From assembly GCF_026626665.1 (NCBI RefSeq), contig NZ_JAPNKE010000002.1, positions 414,501 through 478,500 on the forward strand: DNA of 64,000 bases. Reading direction: 5' to 3'. The translations under genes and the position numbers were made by a program. Shown one piece after another: positions 18,474 through 26,902 of this stretch; position 1 is the first letter of the stretch; each line of letters starts with the position of its first letter. Below the pieces are notes generated by a model that saw nothing but the letters and a program-made list of their open reading frames with translations, was not told the origin of the DNA and searched no databases. Origin of the DNA: Nannocystis pusilla (lineage in GTDB: Bacteria; Myxococcota_A; Polyangia; Nannocystales; Nannocystaceae).

Positions 18474-20429
18474 TCACGATGAGGTTCGTCGCACAGCCAG
18501 GACGTGCCGCAGGACCTTGTAGATGAGCGAGAGCGCGGCGAGTCCGCCTAAGAGTACGCCCGCCAGCAAGAACAGCCCCTCGGGCGTCGTCTCGATCTTT
18601 CCGTAGCAGATGCCGCCGCCGAGGACGAGACAGACGTACGTGACGTCGCCGATGGTCGTCCAGGGGAGCCGAGCGAGCGCCGAGGGAGCATGCGGCTCCG
18701 AGAGCGGTCCCGACGCTCGTTCGGCCTGTTCGCCCATTTGCCAGGGTGGTCTCGGCTGCCAGGACTCCGACGCGGCGGGTAGCTCCGGAACCACGGCCGT
18801 GGCTCGCGTATGAGACGCGGGGCTCGTGGCCTCCGGGTCGGCGCCGGGGTCCGACGCGTCGGCGCTCACGTCCCCGGGAGGAGACCCAACGAGCAGCACG
18901 CGGCGCCTGGCACTCTCCCGCGCGCGGTGCCCGGCGACTTGCAACTGGCGCCGCTCCGACTCGCGCGTCTGTGCCTGGACGGCGCGTACGCGACGGATAG
19001 ATTCCTGGCGCGCCTCGTCGTGGGCCTGCAAGTCCGCTTGCTGACGCGCCTGTTCCTGCGCCCGCGCTTCGGCCTGGAGGCGCGCCTCTTCCTGCGCTCG
19101 CGCTTCCTCTTGCAAGCGCGCCTGTTCCTGCGCCCGCGCTTCGGCCTGGAGGCGTGCCTCTTCCTGCGCTCGCGCTTCCTCTTGCAGGCGCGCTTCTTCC
19201 TGCGCCCGCGCTTCGGCTTTGAGGCGTGCCTCTTCCTGCGCTCGCGCTTCCTCTTGCAGGCGCGCTTCGGTTTGGAGGTGCGCCTCGTTCGTTTGCGACG
19301 CGTTCGCATGCAATCGGGCATCGCCTGCCTGCGACAGCGTCTCGGTGGCTTCGCGGGGCTCGACCTCTGCCCTCCTGACAAGTCGACGCTCTCCCGCCCA
19401 TGCGCGCTCGAGGTCGCGACAGAACTGTGCTACTGAGTTGGTGCGTCGGCTCGGATCGTGGAGCAGGGCGGCTCGGAGAACGTCCTTGACCGCGGTGGAG
19501 GTTTCGAGCGCGTCGCAGGACCCAAGCTCGTCGAGCCGCGGCTCGCGCCCTCGGAGCACGCATTCGACGGTCCGAGCCAAGCTGAAGACATCGTAAGCCG
19601 CGGTCTTCGGGTCAGTCGTAATCGCTTCCGGCGGTGCGTAAATCGCTGTGCCGAGGGCGCGGGTCGTCATCGCCGCGAAGTTGTCGCCGCTGACGAGATC
19701 GAAGTCGATGAGCTTGGGCTGTCCCTTCGAAGTAACGAGGATATTGCCCGGCTTTACGTCTCGATGCAGTAGACCGCGCGCGTGGAGATGGTCGAGGGCG
19801 TCGCCGATTTCAATGATGTGCGCGATCAGCTCGTCGCGCGGGCGCTCGCCGACGAGGGAGCCGAGGCACCGGCCCTCGAGATAGTCCATCGCATAAAAGA
19901 ACCGGAGACCCTCCTGCTCAATGCCGGAACGGACCTTGACGATCGCCGGATGCGACAGAGCTGCGAGCACTCGCGCACCGCGGGCAAATCGCTGGCGGAT
20001 CCGCGGATCATCGGAGTGTTGCTCGAGCAAGATCTTCAGGGCGACATACTCGAGAGTATGCCGGTCGAGGGCTTTCCACACCAACCCGAAGTTTCCTCGC
20101 CCGCACGACGCCTCGAGCTCGTAGCGAGCATCCGCCCATTTCGCCCCTCGGTCGAGGGCGACCCCATGGATCCACTGTGCGCGCACCTGGCGGACCTCGT
20201 TCACGCGCTTCGGTCGTCCGGCCTCGAGGCCATCGAAGAAGTCATGGTCGATGAGCCCGCGGCGCTTCAACGCTTCGATGACGGCCATCACCAGCGTCGC
20301 CTGCGACGCGCCCTCCGGTAGCGTGGTGAGGAGCTCGCCGCCCTCATGCTGGCGAAACAGGTGCATGCGCAACTCGCCGGCGCTGAACAGCGAGACGAGG
20401 AGGTCGTGCAGAGCAGCTTCACGGGACAT
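18474..20429 (-). CDS. Ser/Thr protein kinase with N-terminal effector-associated-like domain, coiled coil and two TM helices
   Basis: A 651-residue membrane kinase with an unusual layout. Residues 1-90 form a small helical domain (LVSLFSAGELRMHLF, LPEGAS, RRGLIDHDFFDGL, RPKRVNEVR) resembling effector-associated domains, the death-like adaptors of NTP-dependent conflict systems in multicellular bacteria. Residues 104-350 are a protein kinase: glycine loop GRGNFG, VALK lysine (K132), HRDVKPGN (D224) and APPEA. The metal motif reads DFD (242-244) rather than DFG. Residues 385-500 are charged 11-residue repeats (EEARAQ, EEARLQ) of coiled-coil type, and two hydrophobic helices lie at about 593-610 and 617-638. 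It faces an exported protein gene across 231 bases. Kinase: sure; adaptor domain: likely. Confidence 0.88.
   Translation of the reverse strand: MSREAALHDLLVSLFSAGELRMHLFRQHEGGELLTTLPEGASQATLVMAVIEALKRRGLIDHDFFDGLEAGRPKRVNEVRQVRAQWIHGVALDRGAKWADARYELEASCGRGNFGLVWKALDRHTLEYVALKILLEQHSDDPRIRQRFARGARVLAALSHPAIVKVRSGIEQEGLRFFYAMDYLEGRCLGSLVGERPRDELIAHIIEIGDALDHLHARGLLHRDVKPGNILVTSKGQPKLIDFDLVSGDNFAAMTTRALGTAIYAPPEAITTDPKTAAYDVFSLARTVECVLRGREPRLDELGSCDALETSTAVKDVLRAALLHDPSRRTNSVAQFCRDLERAWAGERRLVRRAEVEPREATETLSQAGDARLHANASQTNEAHLQTEARLQEEARAQEEARLKAEARAQEEARLQEEARAQEEARLQAEARAQEQARLQEEARAQEEARLQAEARAQEQARQQADLQAHDEARQESIRRVRAVQAQTRESERRQLQVAGHRARESARRRVLLVGSPPGDVSADASDPGADPEATSPASHTRATAVVPELPAASESWQPRPPWQMGEQAERASGPLSEPHAPSALARLPWTTIGDVTYVCLVLGGGICYGKIETTPEGLFLLAGVLLGGLAALSLIYKVLRHVLAVRRTSS
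19048..19275 (-). repeat. 33/66-base tandem repeat coding the kinase coiled coil
   Basis: Inside the kinase gene, a 33-base unit (11 codons, EEARAQ/EEARLQ type) recurs in pairs of about 66 bases with few changes. The high DNA identity points to recent slippage or unequal crossing-over, so the coil length may vary between strains. Confidence 0.75.
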
Positions 20430-20660
20430 GTCAGGGCAAAGTATCGCAGATCGGCGAGACGGGGTCGGTGAGGTGCGGCGTCATCCACGTTGCGGCTCCG
20501 CGGCCCCTTGTGAAGGCTTTCAGTGAGTTTTCGCAGCGAGCGCTCCCTGATCGTGCCGCGCCGAGGAGTGCACCCCCTTTTACGGCGGCAAGCTCCGCCG
20601 ACCCACCACGCCTCGGGTCGCCGAAGGGTGCAACGAGGCTCCAATCGTCAGGAAAACGAT

Positions 20661-21488
20661 ATGCCCAAGCCATGGTTCGTCGCTGCCATCTTCTGGACCG
20701 TCCCGGCGCTCGCGTCGGCGACACCCCGCTCCGTGTATGTTGCGCCCGAAGTCCGCGAGGACGCGAAGCTGTACGACCTACTGCTGTTCAGTACAGCCGT
20801 CGATCACGCGTCCGGGTCGACCATCGATTGGCAGAGCACGAACATCGTCCGGGACGGCTCTCCGATCCGCCTCTACTTCGAGTCCAAGCACACTGATCCC
20901 GAGTATGGGTTCTGCTACAAGTTTACCTTCCGCGACGCCCTCCATGAGGTCCGCACGCGCAGCGGATGTCGCCAGTGGCGCGACCGCAAGCAACACTCTG
21001 TCGAGATCCTCTCGCCCCCAGAGGCCAAGCGCCTCTCCGGTCTCCGCCTCCACACATACGACGTTCGGGGCGTTCCGTCCGACTGGGACGGCAGCGGAGA
21101 CCCTCCCGACACGCTGACGCACGAGGTCGAGGATTTCACGTTCACCGATGCGACGCTCGTGTCGCGGTCGATCGATCTGCTCAAGTCGGCCGTGACGGCG
21201 AGCGCCAAGGCGGTGCTCTTGTGTGCGCACCCGACCGCCACGTATCGCGGCGTCGCCATCGATGACGTTCGGATCGGCGCGAAGGCCGTCGTCGACTTCA
21301 GGATCGCCTACCAGTGCAATGGACTGCTTGAGCGGCCGTGCTCCATGTCGCTGCAGGCGACGTTCGGCGAGCGCAAGTTCGAGGGCCTGAAGGTCACGGA
21401 GGACACGGCACTGACGGATGCGAGAGTCGGGCTCGATCTTTGCGGGGCGATCCTCCGGGACGCCCTGGACGCGATGTCACGGGGCTGA
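20661..21488 (+). CDS. Exported protein of unknown function
   Basis: A 275-residue protein with a signal peptide (MPKPWFVAAIFWTVPALASA, cut after ASA), so periplasmic or secreted. The start at ATG 20661 has AGGAAA at a good distance. The mature part is mixed alpha/beta with four or more Cys residues (CYKF, SGCRQW, VLLCAHP, YQCNG, DLCGA) and no motif I recognise. It is divergent from the effector-associated kinase and lies within the pair of 112-base repeats, so the two may have travelled together. No function is proposed. Confidence 0.72.
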   Translation: MPKPWFVAAIFWTVPALASATPRSVYVAPEVREDAKLYDLLLFSTAVDHASGSTIDWQSTNIVRDGSPIRLYFESKHTDPEYGFCYKFTFRDALHEVRTRSGCRQWRDRKQHSVEILSPPEAKRLSGLRLHTYDVRGVPSDWDGSGDPPDTLTHEVEDFTFTDATLVSRSIDLLKSAVTASAKAVLLCAHPTATYRGVAIDDVRIGAKAVVDFRIAYQCNGLLERPCSMSLQATFGERKFEGLKVTEDTALTDARVGLDLCGAILRDALDAMSRG

Positions 21489-21687
21489 CGGTGAGCCGCT
21501 TGCTCGCGGCGATGCCGCGTGTCGCGCTCGGCGCCCGAACGCCGATCTGGCGCCAGACACGCGGCCTGGGCACGAGACCCGCATCGCCATGCGCCGCGGC
21601 GACTCGTCGGCGTCGGGCACCACGAACTCGAGCGCTCTCAGGCGGCGAGCACCTGAGATGCTCGCACGGAGCGGCGCGTGGGCCGGC

Positions 21688-21800
21688 CATGACCTGCAGG
21701 CGGCGCGCGGCGAGGCACGAGGAAGCCGACAACGATCGCGCGCGTCGGCGGCGAGCGCGATTCGATGATTCCGGCCTGCCTCGCGGCTGCGGCGTGCGCT
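21688..21800 (+). repeat. Dispersed direct repeat, copy B
   Basis: Same orientation and about 90 percent identical to 18190-18302, ending in the shared GCCTCGCGGCTGCGGCGTGC. It lies in the 425-base spacer after the exported-protein gene, a stretch with no other gene. The two copies bracket the kinase and the exported protein. Confidence 0.7.
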
Positions 21801-21913
21801 GCGGCCACCGGCACGAGCGGCCGCGCGCGGGCGGTGTCGTCGGGGTCACGAGAGGCCGTTTCGCCCACGGCACCGCGATGTCTGCGAGACATATTGCAAC
21901 CCCTGAGGAAACA

Positions 21914-22234
21914 ATGACGACAGGCATTCGCGGCTGCGACAACCAATCGAACGCCCACATATCTATCGTGAACATGGAGCACCCGGCGGACAGCCAGACG
22001 GTGGGGCCACGGTCGTACGCCGAGGTGTACGCGTGGATCTCCCAGCACAAGAACATACCGCTCAGCATCCAGACCGGGAGAGGCCGCTGCATCCTCTGGG
22101 ACGAGGACTGGAAGATCAAGGCCGAATGGGACGACGGCTCGGGGGAGATGGTCCTCGCCGACGTCCACAGCAGCCCGCAGGATTATAAAATGACCGTCGA
22201 TCCGACGGGCAACATCTCCCTCGCCGAGCGCTGA
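21914..22234 (+). CDS. Small protein of unknown function
   Basis: A 106-residue soluble protein (MTTGIRGCDNQSNAHISIVN at the start). ATG 21914 is preceded by GAGGAA at four bases, and the codon use and composition are natural: many Asp, Glu and aromatic residues, with a beta-rich C-terminal half (RGRCILWDEDWKIKAEWDDG). There is no signal peptide or membrane helix. The next gene starts 10 bases after its stop, so the two form a pair. I cannot name a family; the lectin-like strand pattern in the C-terminal half is only an impression. Confidence 0.6.
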   Translation: MTTGIRGCDNQSNAHISIVNMEHPADSQTVGPRSYAEVYAWISQHKNIPLSIQTGRGRCILWDEDWKIKAEWDDGSGEMVLADVHSSPQDYKMTVDPTGNISLAER

Positions 22235-22244
22235 CGGGGCCGCC

Positions 22245-22514
22245 ATGAGCATGAACGACTGGAAGATCGCAAACGCCCTGGAGAACCTCACGGGGAACTG
22301 GGTCTATTACGTCTGCAACACGATCGCCGCCTTCGCGAACATCCATTTCAGCCGTCACGTGGATAATCCCGGCGACGATCACATGGCGACGAACGACAAC
22401 GAATACTACTACTACGGCTACACAGGGGTCTTCAGCCACCGCGGCGGCGGCGCGGTCCCGCAGGCGATCCGGGACGCGCTCTACCAGGCCTGGCGGAACT
22501 ACTTTCAGGTCTAG
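22245..22514 (+). CDS. Small protein of unknown function, partner of preceding gene
   Basis: An 89-residue soluble protein rich in Tyr, Asn and His, with a YYYYGY run and a C-terminal helix (QAIRDALYQAWRNYF). It starts at ATG 22245, ten bases after the previous stop, so the two are one transcript. Composition is less GC-biased than neighbouring genes (AAC and TAC codons are common). No known domain, signal or membrane segment. The pair could be a small two-protein system, but nothing in the sequence says of what kind. Confidence 0.58.
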   Translation: MSMNDWKIANALENLTGNWVYYVCNTIAAFANIHFSRHVDNPGDDHMATNDNEYYYYGYTGVFSHRGGGAVPQAIRDALYQAWRNYFQV

Positions 22515-22662
22515 CAGGATGCTGAAAAAGGGGACGGCGTAACCACACGCGGGACCGACGCCCGGGCCGCCGCTCCCGGCCCGCTGCAGACCCAGATTAG
22601 CCGACTCCGGTCCACCTGTCCGTGGTTGCGTGCGCGAGCGAGGGTGGCGTACCGTTCGCGTG

Positions 22663-23733
22663 ATGCGAAAGCTCTGGACTCCCCTGCTCTGTGTACTCGC
22701 ATGCGGCGGTGAGGAGCCCGCCGCCAGCGACGGGACCACCACCGGCTCGACGGCCGCGGCCACGACCTCGGGCACGGACGTGACCACGACCGAGGGCGCG
22801 ACCACGACCGTCAGCACCACCACGACCGGCACCACCGCGGATCCGGCCACGACCACGAGCACCACCTCGACGAGCGACGACAGCTCCACGGGCGCCACCA
22901 CCAGCGCCACCACCGGCGTGCAAGAGTGTGCCGGCGAGCTCCCGGCCCACTGGATCGACGGCACCGACTGCGGCAGCGAGCCGCAGGTCCAGGTCCATCA
23001 GTACTCCAGCGACACCTGGATCCTCCGCCAGTCGCTGTGTACCAGCTTCGAGGGCCCGTTCATGATGCTGCTGTTCGGCTCGGAGCGCGCCCTCCTGCTC
23101 GACACCGGCGACGGCGACATCCCGATCGACGACATCGTCCACGGCCTCGTCGACGACTGGTCCCAGGCCCACGGCGGCGCGCCGATCGAGCTCGTCGTCG
23201 GCAACACCCACGCCCACGGCGATCACGTCGCCGGCAACGACCTGTTCGTCGGCGACGCCGACACCAGCATCGTCGGCATCGGCGAGGCGGCGGTGCGCCA
23301 GTTCTTCGGCATCGACGGCTGGCCCGAGCAGATCGTGCAGTACGACCTCGGCGGGCGCGTCCTCGACATCGTCCCGCTGCCCGGCCACGAGAAGGCGCAC
23401 ATCGCCGTTTACGACCCTGCCACCGGCGTCGTCTTCACCGGCGACACGCTCTACCCCGGCCGCCTCTACATCGCCGACTTCCCCGCCTACGTCGCCAGCA
23501 TCGGCCGTCTCGTCGATCACCTCGCCGACAAGGAGGTCTGCCGGGTCCTCGGCGCGCACATCGAGATGACCAACACCCCCGGCGAGGATTTCGAGTTCAT
23601 GCAGCCGTCGCACCCCGACGAGCACCCGCTCGAGCTCGACCTGGCCCACCTGCTCGAGCTGCGCGACGCCGTCGAAGCCATGCAGGAGCCCGTGATCGAG
23701 GTCCACGACGACTTCATCGTCTACCCGCTGTGA
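22663..23733 (+). CDS. MBL-fold metallohydrolase lipoprotein
   Basis: A 356-residue predicted lipoprotein: signal with lipobox VLAC (Cys 14), a Thr/Ser linker with TTTG-type repeats (about 20-90), then a metallo-beta-lactamase fold. The zinc motif is NTHAHGDHVAGN (H183, H185, D187, H188), followed by the metal ligands in LPGHEKAH, VFTGDTLYPGR and GAHIEMT. Members hydrolyse esters, lactones, thioesters or phosphodiesters; the substrate is not evident. The start at ATG 22663 is picked because it begins the signal. The linker style matches other lipoproteins in the window, and the enzyme probably acts at the cell surface or in the periplasm. Confidence 0.86.
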   Translation: MRKLWTPLLCVLACGGEEPAASDGTTTGSTAAATTSGTDVTTTEGATTTVSTTTTGTTADPATTTSTTSTSDDSSTGATTSATTGVQECAGELPAHWIDGTDCGSEPQVQVHQYSSDTWILRQSLCTSFEGPFMMLLFGSERALLLDTGDGDIPIDDIVHGLVDDWSQAHGGAPIELVVGNTHAHGDHVAGNDLFVGDADTSIVGIGEAAVRQFFGIDGWPEQIVQYDLGGRVLDIVPLPGHEKAHIAVYDPATGVVFTGDTLYPGRLYIADFPAYVASIGRLVDHLADKEVCRVLGAHIEMTNTPGEDFEFMQPSHPDEHPLELDLAHLLELRDAVEAMQEPVIEVHDDFIVYPL

Positions 23734-23788
23734 GGGCCGCACCGGCGGCGCGGCGACGCGCCGGTCCGGCGAACGTGGCAATGAGCAT

Positions 23789-24769
23789 TCACGGCAGGCC
23801 GAGCGCGCGCATCGAGACGCGATAGATGTCGCCCTGCTTGCCGTCGCCGACGCCGGCGACGCTGCGGTCGTCCCGCGGTTCGTCGAAGCGCGGGCCGAGC
23901 GGTCCCGAGTAGCGGCGATTGCTGCTGAAGTACAACCATGCGCCGTCGGGCGAGACGCTGTGATTCCACTCGGAGGCGGCGGTGTTGAGGCTCGCCAGCG
24001 GTCGCGCGGGCTCCCACGCCCCGTCGCGCCGGCGGCTGAAGTACAGGTCGTAGCTGCCGACCGAGTCGGCGCGGCGCAGCCCGGCGAAGATCAAATAGCT
24101 CTCGTCGGGGGCGATCCACGGCTCGACTTCGAGGCCCGGCGTGTTGATCGCAGGGCCGAGGTTCTCGGGCGGCTGATAGACGCCGTCGATGCGGCGCGCG
24201 AGCCAGAGATCGGTGCCGCCGTGGCCGCCGGGGCGCTCGATCCCGAAGTAGAGGTTGCCGCTGGCGGCGATCGCCGGCGACCACTCGTCGACCGCGGCGT
24301 CGTTGACCGGCTCGGGCACGCGCTGCGCAGGCGCCCACGAGCCGTCCGACGCGCGGGGGGCGAACCAGATGTCGTACGTGGCGCGCGGTCCCGGCTCGTC
24401 GGAGCCGATGGGGCGATTCGAGATGAAGTACACGGCGTCGCCGGCGGGCGAGATGTGCGGGTCGGCGTCGCTCCACTGCCCGGCGAAGCTCGGGTGCGCC
24501 GGCTTCGACCAGCGACCGTCGACGCCGAGGCGCGTCTCCAAGATCTCGTAATGGTCGAAGGCCGGGTCGGCGCGGCCGAACAGCACTTGCCGCTGATCGG
24601 GCGAGAAGGCCATGAAGAAGTCCCACGCCCCGGTCGTGAAGTGGCCGGCGCCGTAGAGCTCGACCGCGGGTTCCGCCGCTCGCGGGACGGCGTCGACGGC
24701 CCCGCGACCGCCGACCGTGCACGCGCACGCGACCAGCAGCGCCGCCTCGCAGTGAATCGCTCGCCTCAT
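23789..24769 (-). CDS. PD40 (WD40-like) beta-propeller lipoprotein
   Basis: A 326-residue protein with a short lipoprotein signal (LLVACAC, Cys 15 or 17) and several TolB-type PD40 repeats. These are visible as AFSPDQRQVLFGR, HISPAGDAVYFISNRP, AIAASGNLYFGIERPGG, WIAPDESYLIFAG and SVSPDGAWLYFSSNRR. Such propellers act as binding platforms in the periplasm. The ATG at 24769 starts the signal directly; the longer open frame upstream overlaps the divergent gene and has no signal. The GyrB-type ATPase gene is divergent 117 bases away. The ligand is unknown. Confidence 0.83.
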   Translation of the reverse strand: MRRAIHCEAALLVACACTVGGRGAVDAVPRAAEPAVELYGAGHFTTGAWDFFMAFSPDQRQVLFGRADPAFDHYEILETRLGVDGRWSKPAHPSFAGQWSDADPHISPAGDAVYFISNRPIGSDEPGPRATYDIWFAPRASDGSWAPAQRVPEPVNDAAVDEWSPAIAASGNLYFGIERPGGHGGTDLWLARRIDGVYQPPENLGPAINTPGLEVEPWIAPDESYLIFAGLRRADSVGSYDLYFSRRRDGAWEPARPLASLNTAASEWNHSVSPDGAWLYFSSNRRYSGPLGPRFDEPRDDRSVAGVGDGKQGDIYRVSMRALGLP

Positions 24770-24886
24770 CCGGGTGCCATACGAGAACGGGCGCCGGCTG
24801 TCAAAGCGATCGGGGCCGGGGCGAGGCGTGGTAAAAGCATACGACGCGATACGCTCGGCGAGAAACGACCCTGCACCCGAGTCTGC

Positions 24887-25941
24887 ATGACGACGTTGAA
24901 GCTCGAGATCCCCCCATTGCGCGAGGCCGTGCGCAAGCGGCCTGGCATGTACTTCGGCGACGTCCATGACAAGGGCGGCCTGTTCCACCTGGTGCTCGAC
25001 GTGATCGCCAACGCCCTCGACCTCGCGCTCGGCGGTCGTTGCACCCGCATCGACGTCGAATTCGGCGACGACGACAGCGTCACCGTGAGCGACGACGGCC
25101 CCGGGATCCCCGTCGCTCGGGATAAAGGGCCGTCGCTCATCGAGATCCTCGAGCACCGCGACGAATGGCCGACGGTCGACGGACATCGCCCCCACGTACA
25201 CCTCGGGCTCGGGGCGATCGGGCTCGCGGTGGTCAACGCGGCCAGCGAGTCGTTCGAGCTGGTCACCGTGTGCGACGGGCGACGGGCGACGGCCCGCTAC
25301 AGCCGTGGGATCGCGGTGCAGCCGCTGGTCGTCGAACCGACCACGCAGCCGACGGGCACGCGCGTCCGCGTGCGGCCGGATCCGCAGATCTTCACGGTCA
25401 CGCGGATCCCGCGAGAGGACCTCGGCGCTCGGCTCCTGGACCTGTCGTTCCTCATGCCGCAGGTGCGGCTGTCATGGACGGGGTCTGCGCCGCGGTTCGG
25501 GCAGGGGCTCGTCGATCTGGTGAGACTGTCGGCTCGCACGACGCTCGGCGGCATCGCCCATCGCCGCCAGGAGGTGGAGACGGAGGCGGGGCCGATCGAC
25601 GTCGAGGTCGTCCTGGCGTGGTGTGACGATTCCCGACCGGCGACGTGCATCCACGGATTCGTCAACATGGAGCGCACGCGCGAGCCCGGCACGCACGGCG
25701 AGGGGTTGCTCGACGGGTTACGCGGCTTCTTCCCGCGCAAGGGTGCGGCGGCCCGACGTGAGGGGCTCATGGCCGCGGTCGCCGTAATTTGAGCGACGTC
25801 AAGTGGGGCAGCCCGGTCAAGGACAAGCTCGTCACGCCAGAGGCGCGGGCCGCGGTGAAACAGGTGACAATGGCGGCCCTGCGAGCATGGGCCGCGGCGT
25901 ACCCCGAGGCGGCCGCGATCATCCGAGCACGCGGCCTGTAG
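24887..25941 (+). CDS. Stand-alone GyrB-type GHKL ATPase, one frameshift as read
   Basis: A protein of about 351 residues equal to the ATPase plus transducer part of a type IIA topoisomerase B subunit, with no Toprim domain. Marks: VRKRPGMYFGD, DDGPGIPV (ATP-binding Asp), a glycine loop LGLGAIGLAVVNA, and the C-terminal SPVKDKLVTPE, the counterpart of the QTKTKL loop. The usual catalytic Glu of the first helix (FEVVDNAIDEA in GyrB) is Asp here (LDVIANALDLA). As read, the frame stops at 25792; the next frame continues SDVKWGSPVKDKL to 25941, and one more T in a TTT run joins them. The absence of cleavage and Toprim parts argues against topoisomerase activity. Confidence 0.78.
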
Positions 25942-26036
25942 CGGGTCGCCGATCGACCTGTGCAGAGGCAAAGCGAGCCGTTGGGCCGTTTCGAGAATCA
26001 CCCGCGGATGCGCACGCGGAGAAATGGCGCTTGTGG

Positions 26037-26642
26037 TCACGACGGATGCAGCGCGGCGAAGGCCGGCCAGATCGTCTCGAACCACGCGGCATGGCCGGCG
26101 GCGGAGGGGTGGAAGCCGTCGGCCGCGAAGTACTCGGCGTGCTCGTCGAGGCGGGCCGAGCCGAACAGGTCGACCAGCGTGTAGCTGTGGTCGACCGCGA
26201 GCCGCCGCACGCGCTCGTTGTAGGCGACGATTCGCTCCTCGATCTGGGCGCGGGCGATCCCGAGGAAGCGCTCGGCGAGCGCCGCAGCGGGCGCATGGGC
26301 CAGGTTGGGGAGGGTGCCGACCACGACCGGGCAGCGGGCGCGGTCGAGCTGATCGGCGATCGCCTCGAGGTTGCGGCCATAGTGCGAGGGGGTCACGCCG
26401 CGCCACAGGTCGTTGCCGCCGATGAACAGCGAGCAGACCGTCGGTTGCGCGGCGACGGCAGCGCCGAGCTGGTCGGTGCGCAGCGTCGCGGTGGTTGCGC
26501 CGTTGCGCGCGAGGTTCCGCAGCCGCGCGGACGGGTCTCGTCCCTGCAGCCGCGTGAACACGCGATCGACGTAGCCCGCGCCGGCAGGCACACCGAAGCC
26601 CGCGCCTGCCGAGTCCCCGAGGGCGACATAATGGATGGGCAC
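26037..26642 (-). CDS. SGNH/GDSL hydrolase
   Basis: A 201-residue esterase-fold protein without signal peptide. Block I is VALGDSAGAGFG (nucleophile Ser 11), block III is IGGND, and block V is DGFHPS with the catalytic Asp and His. The start is taken at GTG 26642, just before the first beta strand; no in-frame ATG exists there, and the longer open frame upstream has no family content. Relatives cleave acyl esters, including lysophospholipid and acetylated sugars. It stands alone between the GyrB-type gene and the FG-GAP gene. Confidence 0.83.
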   Translation of the reverse strand: MPIHYVALGDSAGAGFGVPAGAGYVDRVFTRLQGRDPSARLRNLARNGATTATLRTDQLGAAVAAQPTVCSLFIGGNDLWRGVTPSHYGRNLEAIADQLDRARCPVVVGTLPNLAHAPAAALAERFLGIARAQIEERIVAYNERVRRLAVDHSYTLVDLFGSARLDEHAEYFAADGFHPSAAGHAAWFETIWPAFAALHPS

Positions 26643-26902
26643 GGCGCGCCAATGTAGGTCGCGGCGAGGGAGGTGCAAGCGGCTCGACGGGTCGAGCCGC
26701 TCGAGCGTCGGGACGCTGCGGGACGGGACGAGGAGGGAGCGGTGTGTGAGCGGACCGACGTGGCGAGGCTCGGTGCGTGGGCACCCGACTGACGCATATT
26801 GATGGCCTCGAGCTGGACAAGCTCCTCGGCACGAGGATCGATTCGTCGAGATCGATCGCCAGGTGGGCGACGGCGAGCTCGACGACGAGAGGCGTCGGCC
26901 AA

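Noticed and set aside
20421..20440. GGGACATGTC at the kinase start as another repeat unit
   Set aside because: It is the kinase start codon context with no second core at 14 bases.
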